DNA of 57,498 bases from a bacterium (GTDB lineage Bacteria > UBP18 > UBA7526): positions 1 through 57,498 of the forward strand of contig JAUWYL010000005.1 of NCBI GenBank assembly GCA_030615855.1, read 5' to 3'. Shown piece after piece: positions 23,903-32,429 of this stretch (position 1 is the first letter of the stretch; every line of letters begins with the position of its first letter). Made by a program: the position numbers and the translations under genes. The notes under the pieces are model-generated. The model made no database searches and was not told the origin of the DNA. It saw only the letters and a list, made by a program, of their open reading frames with translations.

Positions 23903-24985
23903 ATGGACTATTTAATTAAGAAGGCCAAGAAGAAGGATTTTTCTCTCTACAAGATAGGCCCGGATGGGAAGGGGGTAAAGAGGTATATTATCTCTACTCT
24001 CCAGACACGCAAGATATGCAACATTCCGGAGATCATGGGCTTTGAGTATATAAGCACTCTCCAGGAAGGAATGAAGAAGATCTTAAAGAACCTTCCTTTT
24101 CATCGTTTCGATGATAAAAGTGTCTCTGTCTTACATTTCCTAAGAGGAGGACTTAACTTCGGCCTCCCCTTTCTTCTCCACAAGGTCTATGGCTTCAATA
24201 GGCACTTCTCTTCCTTTATCACCTCCCAGAGATATAAGAAAAGAGGGAAGTGGTCAATAAAGTTAGACCAGTATCGCAAGTTTTCCATTCCGGAAGATGC
24301 TAACATCTTCTTAGGGGATGTCATTGCTACCGGAACCACCATAGAGAATGGATTGGGAATACTTTATAGAAGATGTTTGGAAGAAAAGAAGAATATCAAG
24401 AACTTCATCGTCTTTACCATTGGTTGTTATAAGGCGGAGAAGATCTTGGAAAAGTTCGATAGGCTCTTCAGGAAATCATTCGACTATCAGAATACCTATC
24501 TCTATTACTTAGAAGGAAGGTTTGGCCTGCCAGAGAAGAGGAAGGATTTTAGAATCTGCCTTCCGGGAACAGACCTCATCAGATATCCCGCCCTCCTCTC
24601 CCCGGAGTTCGAACTATTCCAGTATGAGAAAATATCTTATCCCTTGGAGAGATGCACCATCTACGATGTGGGCTCCCGCTCCTTTGAATGCCTTACTCAC
24701 TTAGAAGATGTTATCGACTATTGGAAGAAACTATCTCTTACCGGAATGACCCTCTATGAGGCTTATAAAGAGAGGTGGCCAGAGAGGGAATATAGTTCGT
24801 TTGAGAGTTTGAGAGAAGCAAAGAGAAGAACCTGGAAGAATATGGATCCAAAGTTAATTAAAAATCTCTATGAAACATACCGAAGGAGATGGACTCCAAA
24901 GAGAATAAGAGAGGCCAAGAAGAAAGATTCTCTCAAAAAATTCTGTACTCAAAGAATAAAAGAAATAAAGAAATTAATGAAGTGA
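23903..24985 (+). CDS. phosphoribosyltransferase-like protein, unusual family
   Basis: The protein has 360 residues. Two segments look like a type I phosphoribosyltransferase. VSVLHFLRGGLNFGLPFLL resembles the ILRGG...LP loop of uracil phosphoribosyltransferase, and IFLGDVIATGTTIENG at about 134-149 resembles the PRPP-binding loop. In the latter the usual DD pair reads GD, so PRPP binding may be changed. Residues 200-270 contain an LPGTDLIRYPALLSPE segment I do not recognise, and the last 100 residues are basic and helical with repeated (Y/K)(E/R)RW(P/T) motifs. It lies between FdrA and the DUF1116 subunit. Its role is unknown; a nucleobase- or nucleotide-handling enzyme or sensor would fit the locus. 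Confidence 0.6.
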   Translation: MDYLIKKAKKKDFSLYKIGPDGKGVKRYIISTLQTRKICNIPEIMGFEYISTLQEGMKKILKNLPFHRFDDKSVSVLHFLRGGLNFGLPFLLHKVYGFNRHFSSFITSQRYKKRGKWSIKLDQYRKFSIPEDANIFLGDVIATGTTIENGLGILYRRCLEEKKNIKNFIVFTIGCYKAEKILEKFDRLFRKSFDYQNTYLYYLEGRFGLPEKRKDFRICLPGTDLIRYPALLSPEFELFQYEKISYPLERCTIYDVGSRSFECLTHLEDVIDYWKKLSLTGMTLYEAYKERWPEREYSSFESLREAKRRTWKNMDPKLIKNLYETYRRRWTPKRIREAKKKDSLKKFCTQRIKEIKKLMK

Positions 24986-24989
24986 AAAA

Positions 24990-26387
24990 ATGACTGGGTT
25001 ATTCGGCAAGAAATTAAAGGTCATCGATCTGGGGCTGGAGTCCTTTCACGATTCCTTACAGGAACAGGGAGTGGAGGTTTTGCATGTCGATTGGAAACCT
25101 CTTTCTTCCAGAGCAAGAATATTGTCTAAACTCGATAATCGAGCGATTGATAAAGTAAATGAAGAAGCGGTTAAGAGGATGATTGATTCTCAGCCGATAC
25201 TGGTAGACATTAAACAGGCCAAGGATGTTATTCCGGGAATGAGCAAGAGGACCATTCTTCATGCTGGGCCTCCCGTAGAATGGAAGAAGATGTGTGGACC
25301 AATAAAGGGAGCAGTAATGGGTGCTCTGATCTATGAAGGATTGGCAGAGAACCCGAAAGAGGCAAAGAAATTAGTAGCCAGTGAAAAGATTAAATTTTCC
25401 CCCTGTCACCATCATAATGCGGTAGGACCTATGGCCGGCGTTATCTCGGCCTCTATGTATGTCTTCGTGGTCAAGAATCAAAGATTCGGTAATTATGCTT
25501 ACTGCACCTTAAATGAGGGATTAGGGAAGGTATTGAGGTTCGGTGCCTATAGTGAGGAAGTAATCGAGAGGCTTAAGTGGATGGAGAAGGTCCTCGCTCC
25601 GGGCTTGAAGAAAGCGGTAAAAATATCCGGGGGAATGAATATCAAGAACCTTACTGCTCAGGCACTGCAGATGGGGGATGAGTGCCATAACAGGAATGTT
25701 GCTGCCACCTCATTATTTTTAAAGGAGATTACCCCTCATCTCCTAAAGACCGATTTGAATAAAAAGACAATAGGAGAAATAATTGAATTTGTTTCGGGAA
25801 ATGTCCATTTCTTTCTGAATATCTCCATGGCGGCCTGCAAGGCAACTGCAGATACTATCTTAGGATTTAAGAATAGTTCCCTGGTGAGCGTCATGGCCAG
25901 AAATGGAACAGATATCGGAATAAGGGTGGCAGAATTAGGGGAGAGATGGTTTACTGCAAAAGCCGGGATGCCTAAGGGACTATACTTTGCCGGCTATAGC
26001 GCCAAGGATGCCAATCCCGACTTAGGGGATTCCACAATATCAGAGGTCGCCGGCATTGGGGGATTTGCTATGGCCTCTGCTCCAGCTATCGTCCAGTTCA
26101 TAGGAGGAAGTCCTCAGGATGCCATAAAATACACCAAAGAGATGTATGAAATTACTGTCGCAAAACATAGTATTTATAAAATTCCCACCCTTGATTTTAT
26201 AGGGACACCAATCGGTATCGATATCAGAAAGGTGGTTGAGACCGGGATTACCCCATTCATCAATACCGGGATTGCCCACAAAAAACCGGGCATCGGCCAG
26301 ATAGGAGCCGGCATCCTGCGCGCCCCCATGAGCATCTTCGAAGAAGCTCTTACTACCTTCGCATCTTCGAAGATTGGAAGACCGTAA
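24990..26387 (+). CDS. allG: DUF1116 protein, oxamate carbamoyltransferase subunit AllG family
   Basis: The protein has 465 residues and starts 5 bp after the previous stop. It matches DUF1116 (E. coli YlbE/AllG): VLHVDWKPL near residue 35, HAGPPVEWKKMCGPIKGAVMGAL near 90-112, FSPCHHHNAVGPMAGVIS near 130-147, QMGDECHNRN near 230, and SVMARNGTDIGIRVAELG near 300. The CHHHNAVGPM and GDECHNRN stretches are rich in potentially catalytic or metal-binding residues. With AllF and AllH it makes the complete set for an oxamate-type transcarbamylase, which transfers a carbamoyl group to phosphate. Confidence 0.85.
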   Translation: MTGLFGKKLKVIDLGLESFHDSLQEQGVEVLHVDWKPLSSRARILSKLDNRAIDKVNEEAVKRMIDSQPILVDIKQAKDVIPGMSKRTILHAGPPVEWKKMCGPIKGAVMGALIYEGLAENPKEAKKLVASEKIKFSPCHHHNAVGPMAGVISASMYVFVVKNQRFGNYAYCTLNEGLGKVLRFGAYSEEVIERLKWMEKVLAPGLKKAVKISGGMNIKNLTAQALQMGDECHNRNVAATSLFLKEITPHLLKTDLNKKTIGEIIEFVSGNVHFFLNISMAACKATADTILGFKNSSLVSVMARNGTDIGIRVAELGERWFTAKAGMPKGLYFAGYSAKDANPDLGDSTISEVAGIGGFAMASAPAIVQFIGGSPQDAIKYTKEMYEITVAKHSIYKIPTLDFIGTPIGIDIRKVVETGITPFINTGIAHKKPGIGQIGAGILRAPMSIFEEALTTFASSKIGRP

Positions 26388-26426
26388 TAAGCTCAAATTT
26401 TCCTTTCTTTTCCGTTGAATCTATAG

Positions 26427-26432
26427 TATAAT
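26427..26432 (+). promoter_or_regulatory. TATAAT -10 box before the aldehyde oxidoreductase gene
   Basis: A perfect TATAAT lies in the 89-bp gap before the ferredoxin oxidoreductase gene. The -35 region is only TTTCTT-like. A start of a separate transcript here is plausible but not certain. Confidence 0.4.
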
Positions 26433-26476
26433 GTTGATGTTAAATGAGAAATGAGGCTTGCTTGTAGGAGATAGAG

Positions 26477-28372
26477 ATGGGGAAGTATAAAGGTTATCAT
26501 GGAAAGTATATCAGGGTTGATTTGACGAAGGAAGAAGTTAAGGTTCTGGACCTGCCAGATGATCTCATTGAGAACTATCTGGGAGGGAATGGCTTTGGGA
26601 TAAAGATCCTCTGGGATGAGGTTCCTCCAGAGGTCGATGCCTTAGACCCAGAGAATAGGCTCGTCTTTGCTACCGGCGCCTTGAATGGGACCCTCTGGCC
26701 CTGTTCTGGTCATTTAGAGGTAATTAGCAAATCGCCCTTGACGGGAATCTATGGTGATGCCAATGCTGGTGGCTTCTTTGCCCCAGAACTACGCTTTGCG
26801 GGCTACGATATGATCGTCTTTCAGGGAAAGGCAGAGAGGCCGGTCTATCTATGGATTAAAGACGATGAGATTGAACTAAGGGATGCCAAACATCTCTGGG
26901 GAAAAGATACCCTTACCACCCAGAGGATGATCAGAGAAGAGTTGAAAGATGAGAAGATTAAGGTGGCCTCTATCGGCCCGGCAGGGGAGAATCTGGTCAA
27001 ATTTGCCTGCATCGTAGTCACTGAGAATCGTACCCTTGCTCGGGCAGGAATAGGAGCCGTAATGGGAAGTAAAAACTTGAAAGCAATTGCGGTGCGTGGA
27101 ACAAAACAAGTTTCCCTAAATAATCCAGAGGAGCTTAAGAAGGCCGCCACTTTGGCAAGGAAGGCCATAAGGGAGAATGAGTTCACCGCAGGAGAGCATA
27201 AGTATGGAACAGCAGGTTTAGTAAATATTGTCAATGAGGTGGGAAGATTCCCCACCCGGAATTTACAAGCCGGACACTTTGAAGAGGCGGATAAGATTAG
27301 TGGTGAAGCCTTGGACGAGAAGCACTTTGTGAGACACCAGGCCTGCTATCGCTGTCCCATTGCTTGTGATAAGGTGATGGAGGTGAGGGAAGGAGAGTAT
27401 AAGGGGACGGTGACCTCTTCCTTAGAGTATGAGACACTATGTTCCCTGGGAGCAAAGTGTGGCAATAGCAATTTAGCCTCCGTTATTAAGGCCAATGTCA
27501 TCTGCGATAGCATGGGAATGGACACCATCTCTGCCGGAGGGGCCATCTCCTGGGCCATGGAGTGTTACGAGAAGAGAATACTAACTAAGGAAGATACGGA
27601 TGGCCTGGACCTTTCCTGGGGAAATTATCATTCCATAATTACCCTATTGGAGAAAATTGCCAAAAGAGAGGGATTTGGTGGTCTATTAGCAGAAGGTTGT
27701 AAGAGAGCAGCAGAGAAGACTGGCAAGGGTTCGGAATATTATGCCATGCATATCAAAGGGATGGAGATCCCCGCCCAGGATGGAAGGAGCCAGCAGTCCA
27801 TGGGATTAGCCCATGCAACCTCTAATAGGGGAGCAGACCACTTGAAGGGATTCCCTACCATTGATGAGACCGGCTATGCCGGAGCAGCCATAAAAAGGTA
27901 CGGAGAGGATAAGATGCCGGAGATAATAGATGGCATCCAGACCAAGTATAAGCCCCTTGTGGTGAAGGATGGGGAGGAGTTCTGCGCCGTCATTGACTCA
28001 TCGGGGATCTGTAAGTTCGGAACATTATTTCCTCCCGCCATCTACTGGGATCTTCTGACTCCCGGAATAAAGTATGCTACTGGACTGGATGTTGATGTTC
28101 CCAGACTGAAAAAGATTGGGGAGAGGATATACAATCTTCAGAGATGTTATAATATCCTTTTGGGAATCTCGAAGAAGGACGATACCCAGCCAGAGAGACT
28201 CTTAAAAGAGCCCTCTCCTTCTAAGAGAGCCAAAGGCCATGTGGTCTACTTAGATAAGATGCTGCCTGAGTATTATAAACTTAGGGAATGGGATGAGGAG
28301 ACCGGCTATCCCACGAGGAAGAAGTTAGAAGAACTAGGCTTAGGCTTCGCTGCTGATAAACTGAATTTATGA
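26477..28372 (+). CDS. aldehyde:ferredoxin oxidoreductase family protein
   Basis: The protein has 631 residues, the length of tungsten-pterin AOR enzymes. Family features include YLGGNGFGIKILW near residue 36, the pterin-binding SPLTGIYGDANAGGFFAPELRFAGYD near 90-115, NRTLARAGIGAVMGSKNLKAIAV near 180-205, and the iron-sulfur ligands Cys290, Cys293, Cys297 (CYRCPIAC) and Cys512 (SGICKFG). Known members oxidise aldehydes with ferredoxin, or reduce carboxylic acids. In this locus it may act on a carbonyl or heterocyclic intermediate of nucleobase breakdown, which is inferred from position only. TAGGAGATAGAG precedes the ATG. It should be cytoplasmic and oxygen-sensitive. Confidence 0.9.
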   Translation: MGKYKGYHGKYIRVDLTKEEVKVLDLPDDLIENYLGGNGFGIKILWDEVPPEVDALDPENRLVFATGALNGTLWPCSGHLEVISKSPLTGIYGDANAGGFFAPELRFAGYDMIVFQGKAERPVYLWIKDDEIELRDAKHLWGKDTLTTQRMIREELKDEKIKVASIGPAGENLVKFACIVVTENRTLARAGIGAVMGSKNLKAIAVRGTKQVSLNNPEELKKAATLARKAIRENEFTAGEHKYGTAGLVNIVNEVGRFPTRNLQAGHFEEADKISGEALDEKHFVRHQACYRCPIACDKVMEVREGEYKGTVTSSLEYETLCSLGAKCGNSNLASVIKANVICDSMGMDTISAGGAISWAMECYEKRILTKEDTDGLDLSWGNYHSIITLLEKIAKREGFGGLLAEGCKRAAEKTGKGSEYYAMHIKGMEIPAQDGRSQQSMGLAHATSNRGADHLKGFPTIDETGYAGAAIKRYGEDKMPEIIDGIQTKYKPLVVKDGEEFCAVIDSSGICKFGTLFPPAIYWDLLTPGIKYATGLDVDVPRLKKIGERIYNLQRCYNILLGISKKDDTQPERLLKEPSPSKRAKGHVVYLDKMLPEYYKLREWDEETGYPTRKKLEELGLGFAADKLNL

Positions 28373-28505
28373 GGGTTACTACGCTTCGCTGTTACTACCA
28401 GTTACTACGCCCCGCTGAAGACGGGACTGTTACTAACAGTTGCCTTTGTAACTTCTCGTAACCGATAGTAACCGATTAGTAACCTTTAGTAACCGATACC
28501 TACTT
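28373..28505. repeat. GTTACTA-type palindromic spacer
   Basis: The gap is made of GTTACTA/TAGTAAC units on both strands around a small hairpin (CCCCGCTGAAGACGGG). Closely related spacers occupy 35249-35391 and 53695-53836. It runs into AAAGGAGG at 28506, the ribosome binding site of the next gene. Confidence 0.7.
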
Positions 28506-28521
28506 AAAGGAGGAAAAAGAA

Positions 28522-29769
28522 ATGATGGACCTCATTATTAGGAATGCTAAGACAAGAGAAAAGGATGGCAGAGTAGATATTGCCATCAAGGGAGCGAAGA
28601 TTAGGAGAATAGCCAAGAAGTTAAATGGAAAAGCGAAGAATGAAATTGACGCTAAGGGAGGTTTAACTACTCCTACATTCGTCGATCCCCATCTACATTT
28701 AGATAAAGCTCTGATTAGCGAAGTAGTGAGAGAGAATGTTACGGGAACCCTAACCGAGGCCATTGAGATTATCTGGAATAAGAAGAAAAGATATACCATA
28801 AAGGATATTGTTTCTCGGGCAGGAAAGGCCATTGAGTGGGGAGTAAAGAATGGGACGACCATCTTCAGGACCCATGTGGATGTCGATAATATCGGAAAAT
28901 TGATGCCTTTGAAAGGATTATTAGAGGTGAGAAAAGAGTATCAGGATGTCTGTGACATTCAGATTGTGGTCTTTCCCCAGGAAGGAATAATAAAAAATAA
29001 GGGAACAGAAAAACTAATGCGTCAAGCGATGGAATTAGGAGCAGATGTAGTAGGGGGAATGCCCTATAATGAATATACTTATGATGACTCTAAGAAGCAC
29101 ATCGATATTGCCTTTCAGATCGCCAAAGAGTTTGATGTTGACATCGATATGCACGTGGATGAGACGGATGATCCGGATGCCCGAACCTTAGAGTACTTAG
29201 CAGCCAAGACAATAAAGGAGGGTTGGCAGGGAAGGGTCACTGCTGGTCATACCTGCGCCTTAGCGGCTTATGATGATCTTTATGCCTCCAAGGTAATCGG
29301 GATGATAAAAGAGGCAGAAGTAAATATGATTACCAACCCGGCAACGAACTTGATGTTACAGGGGAGATTCGATAAACAACCCATCCGGCGTGGAATTACC
29401 AGGGTAAAAGAACTCTTAGAGGCTGGGGTGAACGTCTGCTATGGCCAGGACTGTCTAAAGGATACTTTCTATCCCACCTGGGGAAGGGAGGATATGTTAG
29501 AAGTAGGTTTAATTACTGCCCATGCGGCACAGTTTACTATGCCAAAAGAGATTGAGATTCTATTCGATATGCCCACCATAAATGCTGCCCAGGTATTGAG
29601 ACTTAAGAACTATGGGATAAAGGTGGGAAATCCGGCCAGTCTAAACATTATAGATGCCCGCAATGTCCAGGAGGCCTTCCGCACCCAGGCAGATAGGCTC
29701 TATGTCATAAGGAAAGGAAAAGTCATCGCCCGAACCAAGACCATCTCAGAGCTCTTTAGGAAGAGATAG
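28522..29769 (+). CDS. cytosine-deaminase-like amidohydrolase
   Basis: The protein has 415 residues (414 if ATG 28525 is used) with AGGAGGAAAAAGAA in front. It is an amidohydrolase of the cytosine deaminase branch: FVDPHLHLDKAL near residue 51 gives the first two metal histidines, FRTHVDVDN near 115, DIDMHVDETDDPD near 212, TAGHTCAL near 240, and the branch-specific GQDCLKDTFYPTW near 311. CodA deaminates cytosine, while relatives act on isoguanine, ammelide derivatives or creatinine. Deamination of a pyrimidine or related ring fits the neighbours (uridine phosphorylase, dCTP deaminase family). The exact substrate cannot be read from sequence. Confidence 0.8.
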   Translation: MMDLIIRNAKTREKDGRVDIAIKGAKIRRIAKKLNGKAKNEIDAKGGLTTPTFVDPHLHLDKALISEVVRENVTGTLTEAIEIIWNKKKRYTIKDIVSRAGKAIEWGVKNGTTIFRTHVDVDNIGKLMPLKGLLEVRKEYQDVCDIQIVVFPQEGIIKNKGTEKLMRQAMELGADVVGGMPYNEYTYDDSKKHIDIAFQIAKEFDVDIDMHVDETDDPDARTLEYLAAKTIKEGWQGRVTAGHTCALAAYDDLYASKVIGMIKEAEVNMITNPATNLMLQGRFDKQPIRRGITRVKELLEAGVNVCYGQDCLKDTFYPTWGREDMLEVGLITAHAAQFTMPKEIEILFDMPTINAAQVLRLKNYGIKVGNPASLNIIDARNVQEAFRTQADRLYVIRKGKVIARTKTISELFRKR

Positions 29770-29784
29770 AAGGAGGTAAAATAA

Positions 29785-30552
29785 ATGAAGTTAATTGATC
29801 TTACTCAGCCTTTGAGTGTTTTGACACCTGCCTGGCCAACCTATGAACCATTGCAGGTGAAGTTCTTCAAAAGGTTGGCTCCCAACGGGGCCAATGGACA
29901 ATTGATCACTACTTCCAACCATGTGGGGACCCACTTAGATGGGGCATTACACTTCTGCACCCATGGAAGGGATATCGCCTCCATTCCCTTAGAGGACTTA
30001 TATGGCGAGGCAGCGGTAGTCGACCTCTCGGATATGGCAGAGGATTATGGTATCTATACCTCTAAAGATATTACTGACCGGATAGAGGTGAAGAAGAAAG
30101 ATATTTTAATCATCAATACTGGATACCATAGGTATGCCTGGGATCAGCCAGAGGCGGATGAGGTGAGATATATGTGCAAGCATCCCGGTCCTACTATAGA
30201 GTTCGCTGAATGGTGCAAGAAGATGGAGATTAAATGGATCGGGGTTGACTGCGGCTCAGCGGACCATCCCATGAATACCAAGATAAGGGACTGGATGCCT
30301 CGTTTAGCCAGGGAGTGTAACGAATACTTTAAGAAGAAATATAAGAAGAGCATTGAAGAGATCTTCCCTCCCGACCATTATCAATTGATGCACATTCAAT
30401 TATTTCCCCACGACATCATCCATGCTGAGAACTTAGGGGGAGAGATAGATAAGATATTGAATAAGAGGACCATCGTGGGCTGCTTCCCCTGGAGGTTTAT
30501 GGGAGGAGAATCGGCATTCTGTAGGATAGTAGCCTTCGAAAAAGAAGGTTAA
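29785..30552 (+). CDS. cyclase-family (kynurenine formamidase-like) metal hydrolase
   Basis: The protein has 255 residues with AGAAGGAGG before the ATG. It starts with LIDLTQPLS, and HVGTHLDGALHF near residue 52 is the family's HxGTHxDxxxH metal-binding motif. GVDCGSADHP near 155 and a late PHDIIHAENLGG, then PWRFMGGESAFCR, complete the fold. Relatives hydrolyse formylkynurenine, isatin or other amides and lactams. The longer insertion around residues 170-200 is typical of one subgroup. It probably opens a ring or amide in the pathway, possibly after the cytosine-deaminase-like enzyme. That order is inference. Confidence 0.8.
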   Translation: MKLIDLTQPLSVLTPAWPTYEPLQVKFFKRLAPNGANGQLITTSNHVGTHLDGALHFCTHGRDIASIPLEDLYGEAAVVDLSDMAEDYGIYTSKDITDRIEVKKKDILIINTGYHRYAWDQPEADEVRYMCKHPGPTIEFAEWCKKMEIKWIGVDCGSADHPMNTKIRDWMPRLARECNEYFKKKYKKSIEEIFPPDHYQLMHIQLFPHDIIHAENLGGEIDKILNKRTIVGCFPWRFMGGESAFCRIVAFEKEG

Positions 30553-30613
30553 TATCGGTTAAAAACGGTTATTAACCACTATTAACTGATATTAACTGTT
30601 ATTAACTTTAGAA
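30553..30613. repeat. GTTATTAAC-type spacer
   Basis: The gap repeats GGTTATTAAC, TATTAACTG and ATTAAC units on both strands, an AT-rich variant of the GTTACTA spacers. It ends just before CAGGAGG of the next gene. Confidence 0.55.
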
Positions 30614-30624
30614 CAGGAGGAATC

Positions 30625-31362
30625 ATGGAGAAAGAGTATCACATTGGTTTGAAGAAGGGGGATGTGGGAAGGTATGTCCTACTACCTGGTGACCCGGCAA
30701 GGACAGAGATCATTGCCAAGCACTTTGAGAATGCCCAGGAGGTGGGATTTACCAGGGAGTATCGGACATTTACTGGGATGGTAGAAGGGATTAAGATCTC
30801 CACTACCTCTACTGGTATCGGTTGCCCATCAACTGCTATAGCCATTGAGGAATTAGCGAAGATTGGAGCGGATACCTTCATCAGGGTGGGAACCGCTGGC
30901 TCCTTGCAGAAAGAGGTGGAGTTAGGCGATGTTGTTATCTCTACCGGGGCAGTAAGAGAGGAGGGGACAACCAGACAGTATGTCCCTCTAAGTTATCCGG
31001 CGGTTGCCGATTTAGAGGTAACCAATGCCTTAGTGGAAGCAGCCAAGAAGTTAGGCCTTCCTCATCATACAGGTATCGTCCACTGCAAGGATGCCTTCTA
31101 TACTGAAGGGGCAAAAGATCTGCCCCTGGCGGAACATAATGAAGAGATGTGGAAGGCCTGGTATCGCTCAAATGTCCTGGCCACCTCCATGGAATCCAGT
31201 GCCTTATTCGTGGTCTCTTCAATAAAGAAGTTAAGGGCGGGAGAGGTAATGGCCATCATTGGACTTACCTATGCCGATCAGCCCATTGAGAAGAAGGTAG
31301 GGATTACCGAAGCAATAAAGATCGCCATTGAAGCAATAAAAATACTGGAAAAGGGCAGGTGA
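30625..31362 (+). CDS. udp: uridine phosphorylase
   Basis: The protein has 245 residues, typical of PNP/UDP family members. YVLLPGDPARTEIIAKHF near residue 17 carries the phosphate-binding loop, STGIGCPSTAIAIEEL near 61, RVGTAGSLQ near 86 (the second phosphate-binding arginine), and MESSALFVVSS near 188 is the ribose-binding motif. Uridine phosphorylase converts uridine and phosphate to uracil and ribose 1-phosphate. GTTRQYVPLSYPA near 112 is typical of uridine rather than purine phosphorylases. It should feed free pyrimidine bases to the catabolic enzymes encoded upstream. GGAGGAATC precedes the ATG. Confidence 0.85.
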   Translation: MEKEYHIGLKKGDVGRYVLLPGDPARTEIIAKHFENAQEVGFTREYRTFTGMVEGIKISTTSTGIGCPSTAIAIEELAKIGADTFIRVGTAGSLQKEVELGDVVISTGAVREEGTTRQYVPLSYPAVADLEVTNALVEAAKKLGLPHHTGIVHCKDAFYTEGAKDLPLAEHNEEMWKAWYRSNVLATSMESSALFVVSSIKKLRAGEVMAIIGLTYADQPIEKKVGITEAIKIAIEAIKILEKGR

Positions 31363-31455
31363 GCAAGCGGGAAAGTGAGCAGGTGATCGGTGATCAGTGA
31401 TCAGTAATCGGTCTATCTGTGCTAATCCGTGTTGTTATCCGTGATAATCCGTGTT
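31363..31455. repeat. GTGATCAGT and AATCCGTGTT repeat spacer
   Basis: Short repeated units GTGATCGGTGATCAGTGATCAG and then AATCCGTGTTGTTATCCGTGATAATCCGTGTT fill this gap. They end just before AAAGGAGG at 31458-31465. No RNA fold of a known class was recognised. Confidence 0.55.
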
Positions 31456-31473
31456 AGAAAGGAGGAATCTAAA

Positions 31474-31602
31474 ATGAGAAAAGAACCATCGGAGAAGGTA
31501 TCGCAGAAGAAGATAACCTTTGATGTCAGGGAACTGGAGCCACTCTTGAGCCCACCTCCGATGAATGAAAAACTTAAGATTCCCAAGGAAGTAGTTGTTT
31601 GA
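31474..31602 (+). CDS. small hypothetical protein (42 residues)
   Basis: A short frame with a strong ribosome binding site (GAAAGGAGG ending 8 bases before the ATG) encodes a charged peptide starting MRKEPSEKVSQKKITFD, with a PLLSPPPMNEKLKIP middle and ending in three valines. Its TGA overlaps the TTG start of the nuclease gene (TTGA), so translational coupling is likely. I do not recognise the family. The good binding site and the coupling make it more than a chance frame. Confidence 0.5.
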   Translation: MRKEPSEKVSQKKITFDVRELEPLLSPPPMNEKLKIPKEVVV

Positions 31603-32429
31603 AGAGTAAACAGAGCGATCTTTTCGAGCATTTCTTTGGTAAAGAGAAGTCATCACCAAAGTCAGAGAAGAGACCCTTAGTCCTGAGCTATTCCCAGATA
31701 AGTACCTATCAGCAGTGTTCCCTCAAGTATAAGTTTCAGTATATAGAGAGAAGACCCACCAAACCTAGCCCCCACTTAGACTTCGGCCAAACCATCCACA
31801 ATACCCTAAAAGACTTCCACAAAGAATTTGATCCTAAAAGAACAAGCCTGGAAGATCTATTGAATCTCTATGAGAAGAACTGGGTGGCCGAGGGATACGA
31901 GAGCAAGGAGAAGGAAGAGGAGTTTAGGAGAGAGGGAGAGAGGATACTCAGGGATTATTATCAGACAGCGATAAGAAATCCTAATGTTTCCCTTTATCTG
32001 GAGGAGAATTTCAAGTTTCGCATGGGGGATTGCGAGATCTGGGGAAAGATCGATAGGATCGATAGGCTTCCTGATGGGGGATGGGAGATCATAGACTATA
32101 AGGCAGGTAAAAGAAGAATAGGAGAGGCAGGATTAGAAGCCGACCTAAATCCTTCAGCGATTGATGAGAACTTCCAGTTATCCCTCTATTATCTGGGCTG
32201 TAAGGAGAAGTTCAAGAGAGCCCCAGAGAAGGTGAGCCTCTACTATTTGAAGTATAATCAGAAGTTAAGTACCACCAGGAGACCAGAGCAGTTGAGGGAT
32301 GTGGAGAGGATTGTAGGTGAGGTTGCCTCTAAGATCAGGGAGAAGAGGTTTGAAGCAAAAAAGGGACCCCTATGCCCCTGGTGCGATTATAAGGAGCTCT
32401 GTCCGGCCCTCAAAGAAACTCGCCGTTAG
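31599..32429 (+). CDS. RecB/AddB-type PD-(D/E)XK nuclease domain protein
   Basis: The protein has 276 residues with a TTG start overlapping the upstream stop. LSYSQISTYQQCSLKYKFQY near residue 30 and DFGQTIHNTLKDFH near 61 are the opening motifs of the PDDEXK_1 (AddB/RecB C-terminal) family. The nuclease motif appears as GKIDRIDRLPDGGWEIIDYKAGKR near 145-168. Four cysteines (one in QQC, then CPWCDYKELC near the end) match the iron-sulfur cluster of AddB and Cas4-like nucleases. It is a stand-alone nuclease, without a helicase domain, and probably works in DNA repair. The adjoining polA supports that. No CRISPR components are near, so Cas4 is unlikely. Confidence 0.8.
   Translation: MKSKQSDLFEHFFGKEKSSPKSEKRPLVLSYSQISTYQQCSLKYKFQYIERRPTKPSPHLDFGQTIHNTLKDFHKEFDPKRTSLEDLLNLYEKNWVAEGYESKEKEEEFRREGERILRDYYQTAIRNPNVSLYLEENFKFRMGDCEIWGKIDRIDRLPDGGWEIIDYKAGKRRIGEAGLEADLNPSAIDENFQLSLYYLGCKEKFKRAPEKVSLYYLKYNQKLSTTRRPEQLRDVERIVGEVASKIREKRFEAKKGPLCPWCDYKELCPALKETRR

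Noticed and set aside
31599-32429. Cas4 identity for the PD-(D/E)XK nuclease
   Set aside because: It shares the four-cysteine cluster pattern, but no cas genes or arrays are near and the opening motifs fit the AddB/RecB-type family.
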